From Desulfogranum mediterraneum DSM 13871 (GTDB lineage: Bacteria > Desulfobacterota > Desulfobulbia > Desulfobulbales > Desulfobulbaceae), in contig NZ_AUCW01000003.1 of the NCBI RefSeq assembly GCF_000429965.1, positions 124,001 to 188,000 of the forward strand: DNA of 64,000 nt, read 5' to 3'. Position numbers and translations under genes: made by a program. Shown here one piece after another: positions 17,618-26,684 of the stretch (positions are counted from its first letter, which is position 1; each line of letters opens with the position of its first letter). The notes under the pieces were generated by a model. It worked only from the letters and a program-made list of their open reading frames with translations. It was not told the DNA's origin and made no database searches.

Positions 17618-18535
17618 ATGCGCTATTCGACCCTGCTTCCTGCCCTCTTCTCTTGTCTCCTGGCCGCACTCCCTGCTGCCCAGGCCCGGTCCACCCTGGT
17701 GGTCAGCGGCAACCCCGAGGCCCCTCCCATCTCCTGGAACAGACAGGGAACCCTCAGCGGGATCGGGCCCACCCTGGCTGCGGCCATCCTCAACGAGCTG
17801 AAGATCGACTATACGCTCCAGAGCAGGGAAGAGTGGGCCGGGGTCCTGGAAGAACTCACCGCCGGGAAGCTGGACATGGTGGTCTCTGCCTATAAGAATA
17901 AACAACGGCTCCAGGAACTGGACTTCTCCGAGCCCTTTCTGAAGAGCCCGGTGGTCATGGTGGTCAAGAAAGGGGACAGCTTCCGCTGTAACTGCTGGGA
18001 TGACATGCGGGGCAAGAAGGGAGTCGCCGCCAAGGGAGAAAGTTTCGGTGACAGGCTCGACCGCTTTATTGCCGACCAGCTGGATCTCACCTTTACCTCC
18101 TACCAGCGGGCCTTTGAGATGCTGGCTGAAGATACCGCCGATTACCTCCTGATCGATCTCTACCCGGCCATCATCTACGCCAAGCTGCTGATGGTGGAGG
18201 ACAAGATCGAATTTCTGGAAAAACCGGTCACCGTCCAACCACTGCACATGGCGTTTTCAAAAAAATCGGTCCACCGCGAGCTGCTCCCCCTGATCAATCG
18301 GCAACTGCAACGGTTGAAAGAGGCCGGGGCCATCGAGAAACTGGCCATGGAGCAGTATAAGGCCTGGAACAAGAACTTCCAGCAACGACAAGACTTTTAC
18401 GCCCGCTCCCATCAGGAGGCGCGGCAGGCCCAGGAGCACTTCAATGCCGGAGCCCGGGACCGCGGCCTGGAGAACCTGGCCCGTTTCTATGAGAGGGAGG
18501 TGGTCTACATGGACGGTTCAGGCGAACAATTCTGA
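17618..18535 (+). CDS. Periplasmic solute-binding protein, family 3
   Basis: A 305-residue secreted protein with an N-terminal signal (ALFSCLLAALPAAQA, cleavage near 23) and the family 3 binding fold seen in amino-acid ABC uptake and in periplasmic sensor domains: SGNPEAPPISW, GPTLAAAILNEL, DMVVSAYKNKQRLQELDFSEPF, then the second lobe. The AGGAGAT ribosome site supports the ATG at 17618. There is no transporter permease or ATPase beside it, so it may be an orphan receptor; the C-terminal 60 residues are a helical extension rich in Gln, Arg and Glu. Ligand unknown. Confidence 0.82.
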   Translation: MRYSTLLPALFSCLLAALPAAQARSTLVVSGNPEAPPISWNRQGTLSGIGPTLAAAILNELKIDYTLQSREEWAGVLEELTAGKLDMVVSAYKNKQRLQELDFSEPFLKSPVVMVVKKGDSFRCNCWDDMRGKKGVAAKGESFGDRLDRFIADQLDLTFTSYQRAFEMLAEDTADYLLIDLYPAIIYAKLLMVEDKIEFLEKPVTVQPLHMAFSKKSVHRELLPLINRQLQRLKEAGAIEKLAMEQYKAWNKNFQQRQDFYARSHQEARQAQEHFNAGARDRGLENLARFYEREVVYMDGSGEQF

Positions 18536-18664
18536 AGGTCCGGCTAGCGGTCAATGGCAGACGCAGCCCAGGGGCAGCAGGCAATTCATTCCCCTGCCTG
18601 CCCACCAGGGCACGTCCTCCAGCAGCACCGAAAACCGGAGGCCGGCGGCAAGAGCGCCATCCCC

Positions 18665-19828
18665 CTAGCCCTTGACCACGGCAAGGGGGGCAAGCCTGAC
18701 CCTGATCTCCACCAGGTCCGCTTGAGCAGCCATCACCTGCTCGATATCCTTGTAGGCCCCCGGAGCCTCATCCAGATCCCGCCTGCTCCGCAGGCTATGG
18801 ATAATCTGTTGTTCTTCCAGTTGTTGCCGTTCCCGTCCCAGATCCAGACGACGCTTGGCCTGGCGCCTGCCAAGCCGCCGACCGGCACCATGGGAACAGG
18901 AGGCAAAGGCGTCGGGATTACCCAGGCCGGATACGATATAGCTGGCACTCCCCTGGGAGCCGGGGATCACCCCGGGATGACCGGCACGGGCCGCGGTGGC
19001 GCCCTTGCGGTGGACCACCACCTGGCGGCCAAAGTGTTCTTCCAGGGCTGCGTAGTTGTGGGCCACATCAAGGGGAGGGGCAAAATGGCTGCAACCAGTC
19101 TCCTCGGCAACGATCTCCCGAAACCGTGCCATCAACTCCCCGCGGTTGGCCCGGGCAAAGGCCCGACAATACGCCATCTCCTCAAAGTAACGCTGCCCCT
19201 CCTCACTCTGGAGCGAGAGCTGGGCCAACTGCTGTCGTTTGGCCGCGGCCCCGGCCTGTTGTTCGGCGAGGCGGTTGTAGCTGGTGGCCACGGTGTGACC
19301 CAGGTTTCTGCTCCCCGAATGGACCATCAGCCAGACCGCCTGATCACTGCCCTGTTGGATTTCCAGAAAATGGTTGCCTCCGCCCAGGGTACCCAACTGG
19401 CTGCGGGCATGTTCAAACTCCCTCCAGACCACGGGCAGACGCTCCTCCCCCCCCTGTAGAGGCAGCTCCGGCAGTTTAGCCGCTGGTCTGGGCCGGGCGT
19501 GATGCCGAAATCCCAGGGGAACAGTGGTTCTCAGTGCCCCTACAATGGCCTTTAACTCCTGCCTGGAAACCCTGGCCAGCCCGGTACGGACCGCACAGAC
19601 CCCACAGCCGATATCCACCCCCACCGCGTTGGGGATGATCACATCAAGGGTGGCCAGGACCCCGCCGATGGGCATACCGTAGCCTACATGGGCATCGGCC
19701 ATGATAGCGACATGATGAAAGGCTGCCGGCAGGTTGGCCAGGTTTCTGGCCTGCTCAAGGGCCTGGCCGTCCAGATCATCCAGCCAGAGCATCAGGGGGA
19801 TTCTTTCCGAATACAGTATCTTTTTCAT
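18665..19828 (-). CDS. rtcB: RtcB family RNA-splicing ligase
   Basis: RtcB seals RNA 2',3'-cyclic phosphate or 3'-phosphate ends to 5'-OH ends with GTP and Mn2+. This is the short form (387 residues). Metal and guanylate motifs are present: ADAHVGYGMPIGG, GVDIGCGVCAVRT, GGGNHFLEI, HSGSRNLGH, VVVHRKGATAARAGHPGVIP and ASCSHGAGRRLGR, which holds the nucleophilic-type His. The frame is open far upstream, antisense to the next gene; the ATG at 19828 begins with the family-like N-terminus. No rtcA or rtcR is adjacent. Likely role: RNA repair or release of stalled RNAs. Confidence 0.93.
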   Translation of the reverse strand: MKKILYSERIPLMLWLDDLDGQALEQARNLANLPAAFHHVAIMADAHVGYGMPIGGVLATLDVIIPNAVGVDIGCGVCAVRTGLARVSRQELKAIVGALRTTVPLGFRHHARPRPAAKLPELPLQGGEERLPVVWREFEHARSQLGTLGGGNHFLEIQQGSDQAVWLMVHSGSRNLGHTVATSYNRLAEQQAGAAAKRQQLAQLSLQSEEGQRYFEEMAYCRAFARANRGELMARFREIVAEETGCSHFAPPLDVAHNYAALEEHFGRQVVVHRKGATAARAGHPGVIPGSQGSASYIVSGLGNPDAFASCSHGAGRRLGRRQAKRRLDLGRERQQLEEQQIIHSLRSRRDLDEAPGAYKDIEQVMAAQADLVEIRVRLAPLAVVKG

Positions 19829-19936
19829 GAGACCCTTGTTGTTTTTTGTTAGCGATAAGAGTAAAAAACCGTTCAGTTCAAGCGATGACGGTCGAGCGCC
19901 GCTCCGCCCCCTCCAACTCTCAACAGGCAAGACCCC

Positions 19937-20899
19937 ATGACCACGGATACCCTCCTGATCAATCTCTGGGACGGCCTTGGCTGGCCCCTGCTCCGCCTCC
20001 TGTTTTTCATCTCCCTGGGCCTGCTGGTGGCCAACTTCATCGAGGCCCTGAGCTGGACCAGAAAGATCGCCTTCCTGGCCCGCCCCCTCACCCGTTTCGG
20101 CCACCTCTCCTCCCTGACCGGTGCCTCCTTTTCCATGGCCTTCTTCTCCGGGGTGGCAGCCAACACCATGCTCTCTGAAGGCTATGAGCAGCAGTCCATC
20201 ACCAAGAAAGAGCTGATCCTGGCCAACCTCTTCAACAGCCTCCCCACCTACTTTCTCCACCTGCCTACTACCTTTTTCATCACAGCCCCGCTGATCAAGG
20301 GGGCGGCAGTGATCTATGTTGGCCTCACCTTTGGGGCAGCAGTGCTCCGCACCTTGGCCATTGCCCTCCTGGCCCACTTTCTCCTGCCCAAACGGGAAGG
20401 AGAACAGGCCGAGGAACAGCAACGGCCGCCGGCCACCCTGAAGGTTGCCCTGGCCAACACCATGAAGCGATTCCGCCGGCGGATCAAAAAGATCATCCGC
20501 TTCACCGTGCCCATCTATAGCCTGTTCTACTTTTTCAACCAGGCCGGGGTGTTTGCACGGCTGGAACTGTTCATGGCCGACCACTTCACCTGGCTCTCCT
20601 GGCTCTCTCCCCAGGCCATGTCCATCGTGGTCCTCCATGTGGCGGCCGAGTTTTCCGCAGGTCTGGCCGCTGCAGGCGCCATGCTCGCCGACGGAACCAT
20701 GACGACCCGGGAGATCATCCTGGCCCTGCTGGTGGGCAACATTCTCTCTTCCCCCATCCGGGCGCTGCGTCACCAGTTTCCCTACTATGCAGGTATCTTC
20801 AAGCCGGCCCTGGCCTCGCAGTTGATCCTCTTTTCCCAGAGTTTTCGCACCATCAGTATCGCCCTGATGGCACTGCTCTATTTTTGGTTCAGCAGATAG
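19937..20899 (+). CDS. Nucleoside-recognition (Gate) domain membrane protein
   Basis: A 320-residue inner-membrane protein with about eight hydrophobic segments. The repeated pattern (SLTGASFSMAFFSGVAANTM; VVLHVAAEFSAGLAAAGAML) is that of the Gate/nucleoside-recognition family PF07670, related to FeoB gates and to SpmA/SpmB-type proteins. A charged cytoplasmic loop (KRFRRRIKKIIR) separates the two halves. It is divergent from rtcB. Substrate is unknown; homologues in sulfate reducers are mostly listed as uncharacterised membrane proteins. Confidence 0.8.
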   Translation: MTTDTLLINLWDGLGWPLLRLLFFISLGLLVANFIEALSWTRKIAFLARPLTRFGHLSSLTGASFSMAFFSGVAANTMLSEGYEQQSITKKELILANLFNSLPTYFLHLPTTFFITAPLIKGAAVIYVGLTFGAAVLRTLAIALLAHFLLPKREGEQAEEQQRPPATLKVALANTMKRFRRRIKKIIRFTVPIYSLFYFFNQAGVFARLELFMADHFTWLSWLSPQAMSIVVLHVAAEFSAGLAAAGAMLADGTMTTREIILALLVGNILSSPIRALRHQFPYYAGIFKPALASQLILFSQSFRTISIALMALLYFWFSR

Positions 20900-20987
20900 A
20901 CTTTTCCTGACAAAAGATGGTAAAATAAAAGCAGCAACCAAGAGAGCAGCGGCGTCCGCAGCTGCCTCCCAGCCAAGGAGCGTTCCC

Positions 20988-21914
20988 ATGGAAAAGAAGG
21001 TTCTGGTAGCCATTGACGGTTCTGTCTACAGCTCCAACAGTCTGGACTACCTTATCAAGATCTTTGCCCGAGACAGCGACTTCCATGTCCACCTGCTCAG
21101 CATAGTTGCCGCCGGCGGCAGCAGCCAGGACTGGATGTTTGATGTCGACCCACTGCGACAACAGTCGCCAGCTGCCGAGAAACGATCTCGGACCGCCCAC
21201 CGCTACCTGAAAGATGCCCGGGAACGGTTGGCACGTAACGGCTTTGCCAAGGAACAGATCAGTTTCAGCAGCACAACCACCAGCAGCGGCGTAGCCGCTG
21301 CCATCCATCAGCATGCCACCCAGGGGCACTATGACGGAGTTCTCATCGGGCGTCGGGGGGTGGGTACTGTGGGCGGCATGTTTTTGGGCAGCACCTCCAG
21401 TGAACTGCTCCAAAAGTGTCATGAGATCCCGCTCTGGATCATTGACGGCGAGGTGGCCTCCCAGCGTTTTCTGCTGGCAGTGCAGAGCCAGCCCGAATCC
21501 CTGATGGCTGCCGACCATCTGGCCTACATGCTCAAGGACCACAACGGGGCCGAGATCTGTCTCTACCACTCCAACAGCATGTTCGGTCGTCAGGCCCCGG
21601 CTGCAGCCGAGACCTTCCACGACCGGTGGGGACAACAGTGGTGCGAGCAGTACCTTGACCTGGAAAACTTTCTCTTCTATGCCCATGCCCAGGTGCTGCG
21701 GGACCACGGCTTCCCGGGCCAGCGGATCTCCCAACTGCCGGCCCAGATGCATCTGGACGTAGGCTTTGACCTCCTCCGCCAGGCCAAGAGATACAACTGC
21801 GGCACCGTGGTCATCGGTCGCCGTGGTCGTCAGTCGACCAAGGGACTGTTCAAGGGCGTTTCCGACCGGACGGTACAGCAGGCCTCCAACATCGCGACCT
21901 GGCTGGTGGGCTGA
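20988..21914 (+). CDS. Tandem universal stress protein
   Basis: A 308-residue protein with two UspA domains (about 4-140 and 158-308). The first keeps VLVAIDGSVYS at the N-terminus and the ATP-loop type GRRGVGTVGGMFLGSTSSELL; the second ends with VIGRRGRQSTKGLFKGVSDRTV. Nucleotide binding is likely in both. USPs of this type are induced in stress or starvation. It follows the Gate protein by 88 bases and converges on the M16 protease gene with only 8 bases between the stops. Confidence 0.87.
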   Translation: MEKKVLVAIDGSVYSSNSLDYLIKIFARDSDFHVHLLSIVAAGGSSQDWMFDVDPLRQQSPAAEKRSRTAHRYLKDARERLARNGFAKEQISFSSTTTSSGVAAAIHQHATQGHYDGVLIGRRGVGTVGGMFLGSTSSELLQKCHEIPLWIIDGEVASQRFLLAVQSQPESLMAADHLAYMLKDHNGAEICLYHSNSMFGRQAPAAAETFHDRWGQQWCEQYLDLENFLFYAHAQVLRDHGFPGQRISQLPAQMHLDVGFDLLRQAKRYNCGTVVIGRRGRQSTKGLFKGVSDRTVQQASNIATWLVG

Positions 21915-21922
21915 AAGGCGGC

Positions 21923-24799
21923 CTACTCCTGGGCCGAGCTCACCACCAACACCGCTGCCTGCCCCGACTGGAGGTACCGGCCTGCCAGGCGCTGGATCTC
22001 CTCGGGCGTGATCGCTGCAAAGTCACTGAGGATGGTCAGGGGCCACTGCAGCTGCCGGGGATGCCTGCTGGAGAGGGCAAGGACCGCATTGAGCCAGTAG
22101 CTGTTGCTCCGCTGGAAATCCCTGATCGAGGTGAGGGTGGGCTCCAGAGAGCGATCCAGCTCCTCCTCGCTCAACAGCTCCCGGGCCAGGGAGCCGGCCA
22201 CCTCCTGGACAATCCCGGCCAGGGCCAGGGCCTGATCCGGGGCAACACTCAGCTGACTGCGTAAGATCCCAAACCCCTTGCTGACCCGGCTGGAACGGTT
22301 ATAGACCACCGGCGAATAGGTGGCGCCCAACTCTTCACGAACCTTGAGCCGCAAGCGCTCACCCAGGACCGCGGCCAGCAGATTCAGGCGCCTGGTTTTG
22401 GAAATATCCCAGAAATCATCGGTCTGCCAGGCCACCGTCACCAGGGCCTTGTCGATCTCGCTCTTGACCCTCTCCAGCCGGCGTGCACCGGCAGGAAAGC
22501 TCACCTGCTGGATGTCTGCTGCCGGGGCAGCAGCACGTTGCCCTGCTCCGAAATAACGGGCCACCAGCTCCCTGGCCTTCTCGGGTGCCATATCGCCGAC
22601 AATGCTGATCTCCAGAGGTGCCGTAGCCAGGATCGGCTGCAGCCAGGCCTTGATCTCATCCAGCTCGATGGCCATGACCTGCTGACGGTCGGCCATGGTA
22701 TAGAGGGGATGGTTGCTGGTGAAGAAGCCTTCTCCCACCAGCTGCTGCTGCCCCTCGACACTGTTCTCCAGTTGATCGTACATCTGCAGCAGGCGGGTTC
22801 TGGTGCGGAGATAGGCCTTCTCTCGAAACACCGGCTCAAGGAGCTGGGTCTGGACCAGTTGAAGCAACAGTTCCAGCTCTTCACTCAAACCGCTGCCTGC
22901 GAGGACAAAGCTCTCTCTGCCAACCTGAAACTGGAGCTGAACATTGGTGCCGGCCAGGGTCTCCTCCAGCTGCTCACGATTCAGGCGTCCCAGGCCGCTC
23001 TCCCTGAGCAGCCCTTCTGCAAATGCAGCCATGCCGGCCAGGGGTTCCGAGCGCAGCCCCTGGCCGAAATGGACGGCGAGCTGGATCTGGTTCTCCTGAA
23101 AATCGGTCTGTTTAACATGCAGCCTGGTCCCATCCTGGAAGAGGTAGCGCTCCATCTTGATCGCTGGATAGTTCTCCTGGGCCACCACCTGGGCAGGCTG
23201 CTCGGCGGGCGGCAGGTAGGGAAAGGCCACCTCCTCTCTCTGCTTCCAGTCCACCATCTCCCGGCCTGTCTGCTGCTCGACAGCGGCCAGAATCTGTTGG
23301 CGGGCAGAGAGTTCCCCCTGCTCCAGATCAACGGCGCCGATCACCTCCAGCAGACGCCGCTCTCCCTGCCAGAGGCCCACCAGGGCCTGGTTGGCCTCGG
23401 CCAGGGTCATGGCCTCAAGCATGGGAGCGTAGAGCGCCTCCTCCTGCTGGGGCGAGAGCAGCACCTCCTGGTTGTTGAGTTTCCTGATCATGGTGGCGGC
23501 AAGCTCCATGGAGTTGCGGGTAGCCGCGGTCTGCAACTGCTTCTCCAGATAGGCCTGCAGCTCCCGCTTGACCCGCTCAAGCTCGGCTGGGGTGAATCCC
23601 GACTCCAGGGCCTGGCCAAGGGTCTGGTCCAACAGGGCCAGCCCCTCCTGCCAACGCTCCCCCTTCACCACCGCGCTCAGCCGGGCATAGCCCAAGCGCT
23701 GGAGAAAGGTCCCGGCATGGGCCTGGCTTGAGACAAGGGGGCTGTCTGCTCGGCGCACCAGCTTGTCCAGGCGGTTGGCCAGGATGGAGGTGGCGACATA
23801 GTTGCTCAGTTGCTGCCGCTCCCAGGAACTGGTATCCGGCTGGGGTGTCTGGTTAAAGACCGTACCCAGGGCAACCCGGGTGGCACCCAGCTCCGGCTCA
23901 TGGAGGTAGAGCACAGTGCTGCCCTCTTCCTCGAGGGTCCCCAGGGGAGGATCGACGGCCCCAGGGGCAGCGGCCTGAATGGGGCTGAAGCGGGAGATCA
24001 GAAGCGGCTCCACCTGGGCAGGATCCATATCACCGACCACCACCACCATGAGACGCTCCGGCCGGTACCAGCGGTCATAGTAGCCACGCAACCGTGCACT
24101 GTCCGCCTCCAGAAGCACCTCTTCGCTGCCGATGGGGTCTCGCTTCGCCACCCGGGTACCCGCAAACTCGAACTGAAGCTGCTGCTTGCGTACCCGGGCG
24201 GCCACCGAATCACGGGCCCGCTTCTCGGCGAGAATAATCCCCCGCTCCCGCTCCACCTCCTCTTCCAGCAAGAGGGCTCCCCGGGCATAATCGGCCAGCA
24301 CCAGCAGCCCTTCATCGAGCATCCCAGGATCGGCAGAGGGCAGCACCAGTTTATAAACGGTCTCTGCAAAACCGGTATGGGCGTTGGTATCAGCGCCAAA
24401 GCCCATGCCGATGGACTGGAAGTACTCCACCAGGGTTCCTGGCGGATAATGGCTGGTGCCGTTAAAGAGCATATGCTCCAGGTAGTGGGCCAGACCGCGC
24501 TCCTGATCCGATTCCTGGAGCGATCCGGCCTGGACATTGAGGTAGAGCCCGACCCGGTTTTGAGGTTCTTTATTGCTGAGGAGCAGGTAGCGCAGGCCAT
24601 TGTCCAGGCGACCGAAGTGGATGGCAGGATCGGGTGGGAGATCACTGAGTTCATGGGGCCAGGCCCTGTTGTCGAGCCTGTGCTGGGTCCCGCTCTTTTC
24701 CGGAAAGAGCGAGCCACAGCCGGCCAGGAGCAGGCCGACGAAAAACAACAGGGCAAAACCGCCGACAGCGGGTATGATGGATCGTGACTGATCGTTCAT
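21923..24799 (-). CDS. M16 family zinc protease, lipoprotein
   Basis: A 958-residue lipoprotein (signal VGLLLAGC, lipid Cys28) with the tandem pitrilysin-type layout. The N-terminal half is active-looking: inverted zinc motif H105-Y-L-E108-H109 and the further Glu ligand in RGIILAEKRARDS about 76 residues on. The C-terminal M16 half lacks an HxxEH and is the usual inactive substrate-chamber half. The protein probably sits on a membrane facing the periplasm and degrades peptides such as signal or transit fragments. The frame is open 127 codons upstream, but the ATG at 24799 gives the lipoprotein signal. Divergent from the SDR gene. Confidence 0.92.
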   Translation of the reverse strand: MNDQSRSIIPAVGGFALLFFVGLLLAGCGSLFPEKSGTQHRLDNRAWPHELSDLPPDPAIHFGRLDNGLRYLLLSNKEPQNRVGLYLNVQAGSLQESDQERGLAHYLEHMLFNGTSHYPPGTLVEYFQSIGMGFGADTNAHTGFAETVYKLVLPSADPGMLDEGLLVLADYARGALLLEEEVERERGIILAEKRARDSVAARVRKQQLQFEFAGTRVAKRDPIGSEEVLLEADSARLRGYYDRWYRPERLMVVVVGDMDPAQVEPLLISRFSPIQAAAPGAVDPPLGTLEEEGSTVLYLHEPELGATRVALGTVFNQTPQPDTSSWERQQLSNYVATSILANRLDKLVRRADSPLVSSQAHAGTFLQRLGYARLSAVVKGERWQEGLALLDQTLGQALESGFTPAELERVKRELQAYLEKQLQTAATRNSMELAATMIRKLNNQEVLLSPQQEEALYAPMLEAMTLAEANQALVGLWQGERRLLEVIGAVDLEQGELSARQQILAAVEQQTGREMVDWKQREEVAFPYLPPAEQPAQVVAQENYPAIKMERYLFQDGTRLHVKQTDFQENQIQLAVHFGQGLRSEPLAGMAAFAEGLLRESGLGRLNREQLEETLAGTNVQLQFQVGRESFVLAGSGLSEELELLLQLVQTQLLEPVFREKAYLRTRTRLLQMYDQLENSVEGQQQLVGEGFFTSNHPLYTMADRQQVMAIELDEIKAWLQPILATAPLEISIVGDMAPEKARELVARYFGAGQRAAAPAADIQQVSFPAGARRLERVKSEIDKALVTVAWQTDDFWDISKTRRLNLLAAVLGERLRLKVREELGATYSPVVYNRSSRVSKGFGILRSQLSVAPDQALALAGIVQEVAGSLARELLSEEELDRSLEPTLTSIRDFQRSNSYWLNAVLALSSRHPRQLQWPLTILSDFAAITPEEIQRLAGRYLQSGQAAVLVVSSAQE

Positions 24800-24884
24800 G
24801 GGAGGTCCTTTACCAAAGGGGTTCTGGGTACGATGGGTTGCAAGCTGCTCCCCACAACAATAAACAGAATCCTGCAGAGTCCAA

Positions 24885-25712
24885 ATGAATATTTCCGGAA
24901 AAATTGCGCTGGTCCTGGGCGGCTCCCGGGGCATCGGCCTTGCCATCGCCACCTCCCTGGCCGCCAGGGGGGCCAGACTGGTGCTTCCCTGGTTTGACTG
25001 GCCCGAGGCCTCCGCTGCCATGTGCCGGACCTTTAGCGGCGACGATAACCGCCACTGCACCATCCAGGCAGACCTTCGCCGCAGCGAGGACATCCTCCGC
25101 CTGGTTGAACAGATTGAAACACGCTTCGGTCGGCTCGACATCCTGGTCAACAACATCGAACGGGGCGGGATGCCGATCATCCACGGCAGCTACCACCGCA
25201 GCATCAACCGGCAGCAGTGGCAGCTGGAGATGGAGACCACCCTCCATGCCAAGTGGCAGGTCTTTGAACAGTGCCTGCCGCTGTTGAAGAAAAGCAGGGA
25301 GGGGGCAGTGGTCAACCTCTCCTCCATCGCCGCACTCACCGGCCGGTCCGGTCCGGCCGGCCTCCTCTTCAACGACGGCTATGCCGCGGCCAACCGGGGG
25401 ATCCAGTCCCTGACCCAAACCTGGGCACGCCTCTGTGCCCCGGATATCCGGGTCAACGAGATCATGCTGGGATTATTTGAGACACGCCATGGACCCGGTA
25501 CCCGGGGCTGGGGGGAGTTAGCAGCGTCCCAGCAGGAGGAGCTCATCGCTCACACCCTGCTGGGACGCACAGGTAGAGCTGAGGAGGTGGTGGCGACGCT
25601 CCTCTTTCTCCTGGAGGGGGCGACCTTCATGACCGGCAGCACCATCCGTCTGGACGGAGGCTATCTGCTCGGTGGCGAGGAGGTACCGGAGATGCCGGCT
25701 GGTGTGATCTAA
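24885..25712 (+). CDS. SDR family protein lacking the catalytic lysine
   Basis: A 275-residue Rossmann-fold short-chain dehydrogenase/reductase-like protein. The cofactor loop GGSRGIG (12-18) and strand-4 motif (VNNI in place of NNAG) are present, as is the catalytic Ser in VVNLSS. The active-site YxxxK reads Y166-A-A-A-N170, so the proton-relay lysine is Asn. The ending MTGSTIRLDGGYLLGG is typical of FabG-like members. It may have altered or no redox activity, or act by binding. Most similar in plan to 3-oxoacyl-ACP reductase or glucose dehydrogenase; the substrate cannot be told. Confidence 0.82.
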   Translation: MNISGKIALVLGGSRGIGLAIATSLAARGARLVLPWFDWPEASAAMCRTFSGDDNRHCTIQADLRRSEDILRLVEQIETRFGRLDILVNNIERGGMPIIHGSYHRSINRQQWQLEMETTLHAKWQVFEQCLPLLKKSREGAVVNLSSIAALTGRSGPAGLLFNDGYAAANRGIQSLTQTWARLCAPDIRVNEIMLGLFETRHGPGTRGWGELAASQQEELIAHTLLGRTGRAEEVVATLLFLLEGATFMTGSTIRLDGGYLLGGEEVPEMPAGVI

Positions 25713-25733
25713 AAAAAAAAGCAGGGGGGGGGG
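25711..25733. repeat. A10 and G10 homopolymer runs
   Basis: Ten A (25711-25720, starting in the SDR stop codon) and ten G (25724-25733) are separated by GCA. They lie in the convergent gap between the SDR gene and a small hypothetical gene. Such runs slip easily in replication and sequencing; here they lie outside coding sequence apart from the stop codon. Confidence 0.85.
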
Positions 25734-25899
25734 ACGGTCAGCAGCGGACCGGAGAGGAAGATAGAGGGCAAGCCGCTCTCCTGGAAAGAAGCGACGCCGG
25801 CAGCAGACGAACTCAACCAAGACCTGCACGCCTGCTGCGCGTCGAAGTTCTCCGGAAAAGGACGACGACCGGGATCAGGATCTCCGTGCCGGGAAGGGC

Positions 25900-26154
25900 C
25901 TAAATATCCAGGGCCCAGTCAGGGATGCGGTGGAGGAGATATTCGGTGACCTTTTCCTGGGCCTTTTCATCTTTTTTATCAATTCCGGCATCCTCCATCA
26001 CCTCCTCGTAATCAAACCAACAGAGTTCCCTGTTGTCATGATTGTAGACGGTCAGGACACGATAGTCGGGACGATGAATATTTTCTTCTTCCTGAATGGC
26101 TGCCACCAGCCGCGACGCCTCTTCATAGGGTAAAAAACGAACTTCTTCGCTCAT
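25900..26154 (-). CDS. Small acidic hypothetical protein
   Basis: An 84-residue acidic protein with no signal or membrane segment and no family I recognise. The chosen ATG at 26154 follows a GGAGG ribosome site; an upstream in-frame start at 26217 would add 21 residues without ribosome site. Features: an aromatic/acidic centre (YRVLTVYNHDNRELCWFDYEEV) and a lysine/glutamate stretch before the Trp-containing end. It is downstream of rpmB in the same direction, but a strong terminator lies between. Confidence 0.65.
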   Translation of the reverse strand: MSEEVRFLPYEEASRLVAAIQEEENIHRPDYRVLTVYNHDNRELCWFDYEEVMEDAGIDKKDEKAQEKVTEYLLHRIPDWALDI

Positions 26155-26251
26155 CTTGACCTCCGCACTTGCTCTCCACTTCCCCGGGTGTGACCCCAGG
26201 CATTTCGACAGGACCATGCCGGCTGCTCAACGGCCAACCTGCACGGTGCGA

Positions 26252-26291
26252 CAAAAAAGAAAAAGGGCGAGAAGAGAAACTCCACTCGCCC
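26252..26291 (-). terminator. Rho-independent terminator of rpmB
   Basis: On the minus strand GGGCGAG (26285-26291) pairs with CTCGCCC (26265-26271) and is followed by a T-rich run (26252-26264). It starts 21 bases after the rpmB stop. Confidence 0.85.
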
Positions 26292-26312
26292 AAAACCGGG
26301 AACCAGTACTCA

Positions 26313-26507
26313 TCAGGCTGGTTTGACAACGGCTCCAGATCGGATACAGCGTGTACAGGCATTAATACGAACAGTTCGACCGCTGTCGCTTACTGTTCTC
26401 ACCCGCTGCAGATTTGGAAGCCAGCGACGGCGGGTCTTGTTATGGGCATGACTGACATTGTTTCCAGTAACAGGACCTTTACCACAAATTTCACATACAC
26501 GGGCCAT
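26313..26507 (-). CDS. rpmB: 50S ribosomal protein L28
   Basis: L28 (64 residues) is a small basic protein of the large ribosomal subunit. The sequence [20 protein letters not shown], then the basic KTRRRW and PNLQRVR, is diagnostic. It is the zinc-binding (C+) form with Cys5, Cys8, Cys51 and Cys54. The ATG follows TAGGAGAAG. It stands alone, with its own terminator downstream; rpmG is not adjacent. Confidence 0.97.
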   Translation of the reverse strand: MARVCEICGKGPVTGNNVSHAHNKTRRRWLPNLQRVRTVSDSGRTVRINACTRCIRSGAVVKPA

Positions 26508-26551
26508 GATATCTTCTCCTAAAACAGGTATTCAAAATTCACAAAAAAAAG

Positions 26552-26579
26552 ATACTACCTCCATCAGAAATAAATGCAA
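26552..26579 (-). promoter_or_regulatory. Candidate promoter of rpmB
   Basis: Minus-strand TTGCAT (26574-26579), 16-base spacer, TAGTAT (26552-26557). The -10 matches four of six and the -35 three of six; a start about 40 bases before the rpmB ATG would result. Confidence 0.35.
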
Positions 26580-26642
26580 GTTTTTTTCCCTAAAAAAGAA
26601 GGGCTCTGGTTCCAACGAGGCCCTACTGGCCGGCGCCAGCCT

Positions 26643-26684
26643 AAAAAAAAGCCACCTCTGCGCTGAAAGATGGTAAAAGGTGGC
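26643..26684 (-). terminator. Unassigned intrinsic terminator, possible small-RNA end
   Basis: On the minus strand GCCACCT (26678-26684) pairs with AGGTGGC (26651-26657), followed by eight T (26643-26650). The next minus-strand gene upstream is far away, beyond plus-strand genes, so this end has no obvious mRNA. It would fit the 3' end of a small RNA starting within 26690-26800 or of an antisense transcript. Confidence 0.6.

Noticed and set aside
23810-24787. Plus-strand 325-codon frame opposite the M16 protease
   Set aside because: It is the complement of a clear M16 gene and shows no protein family pattern.
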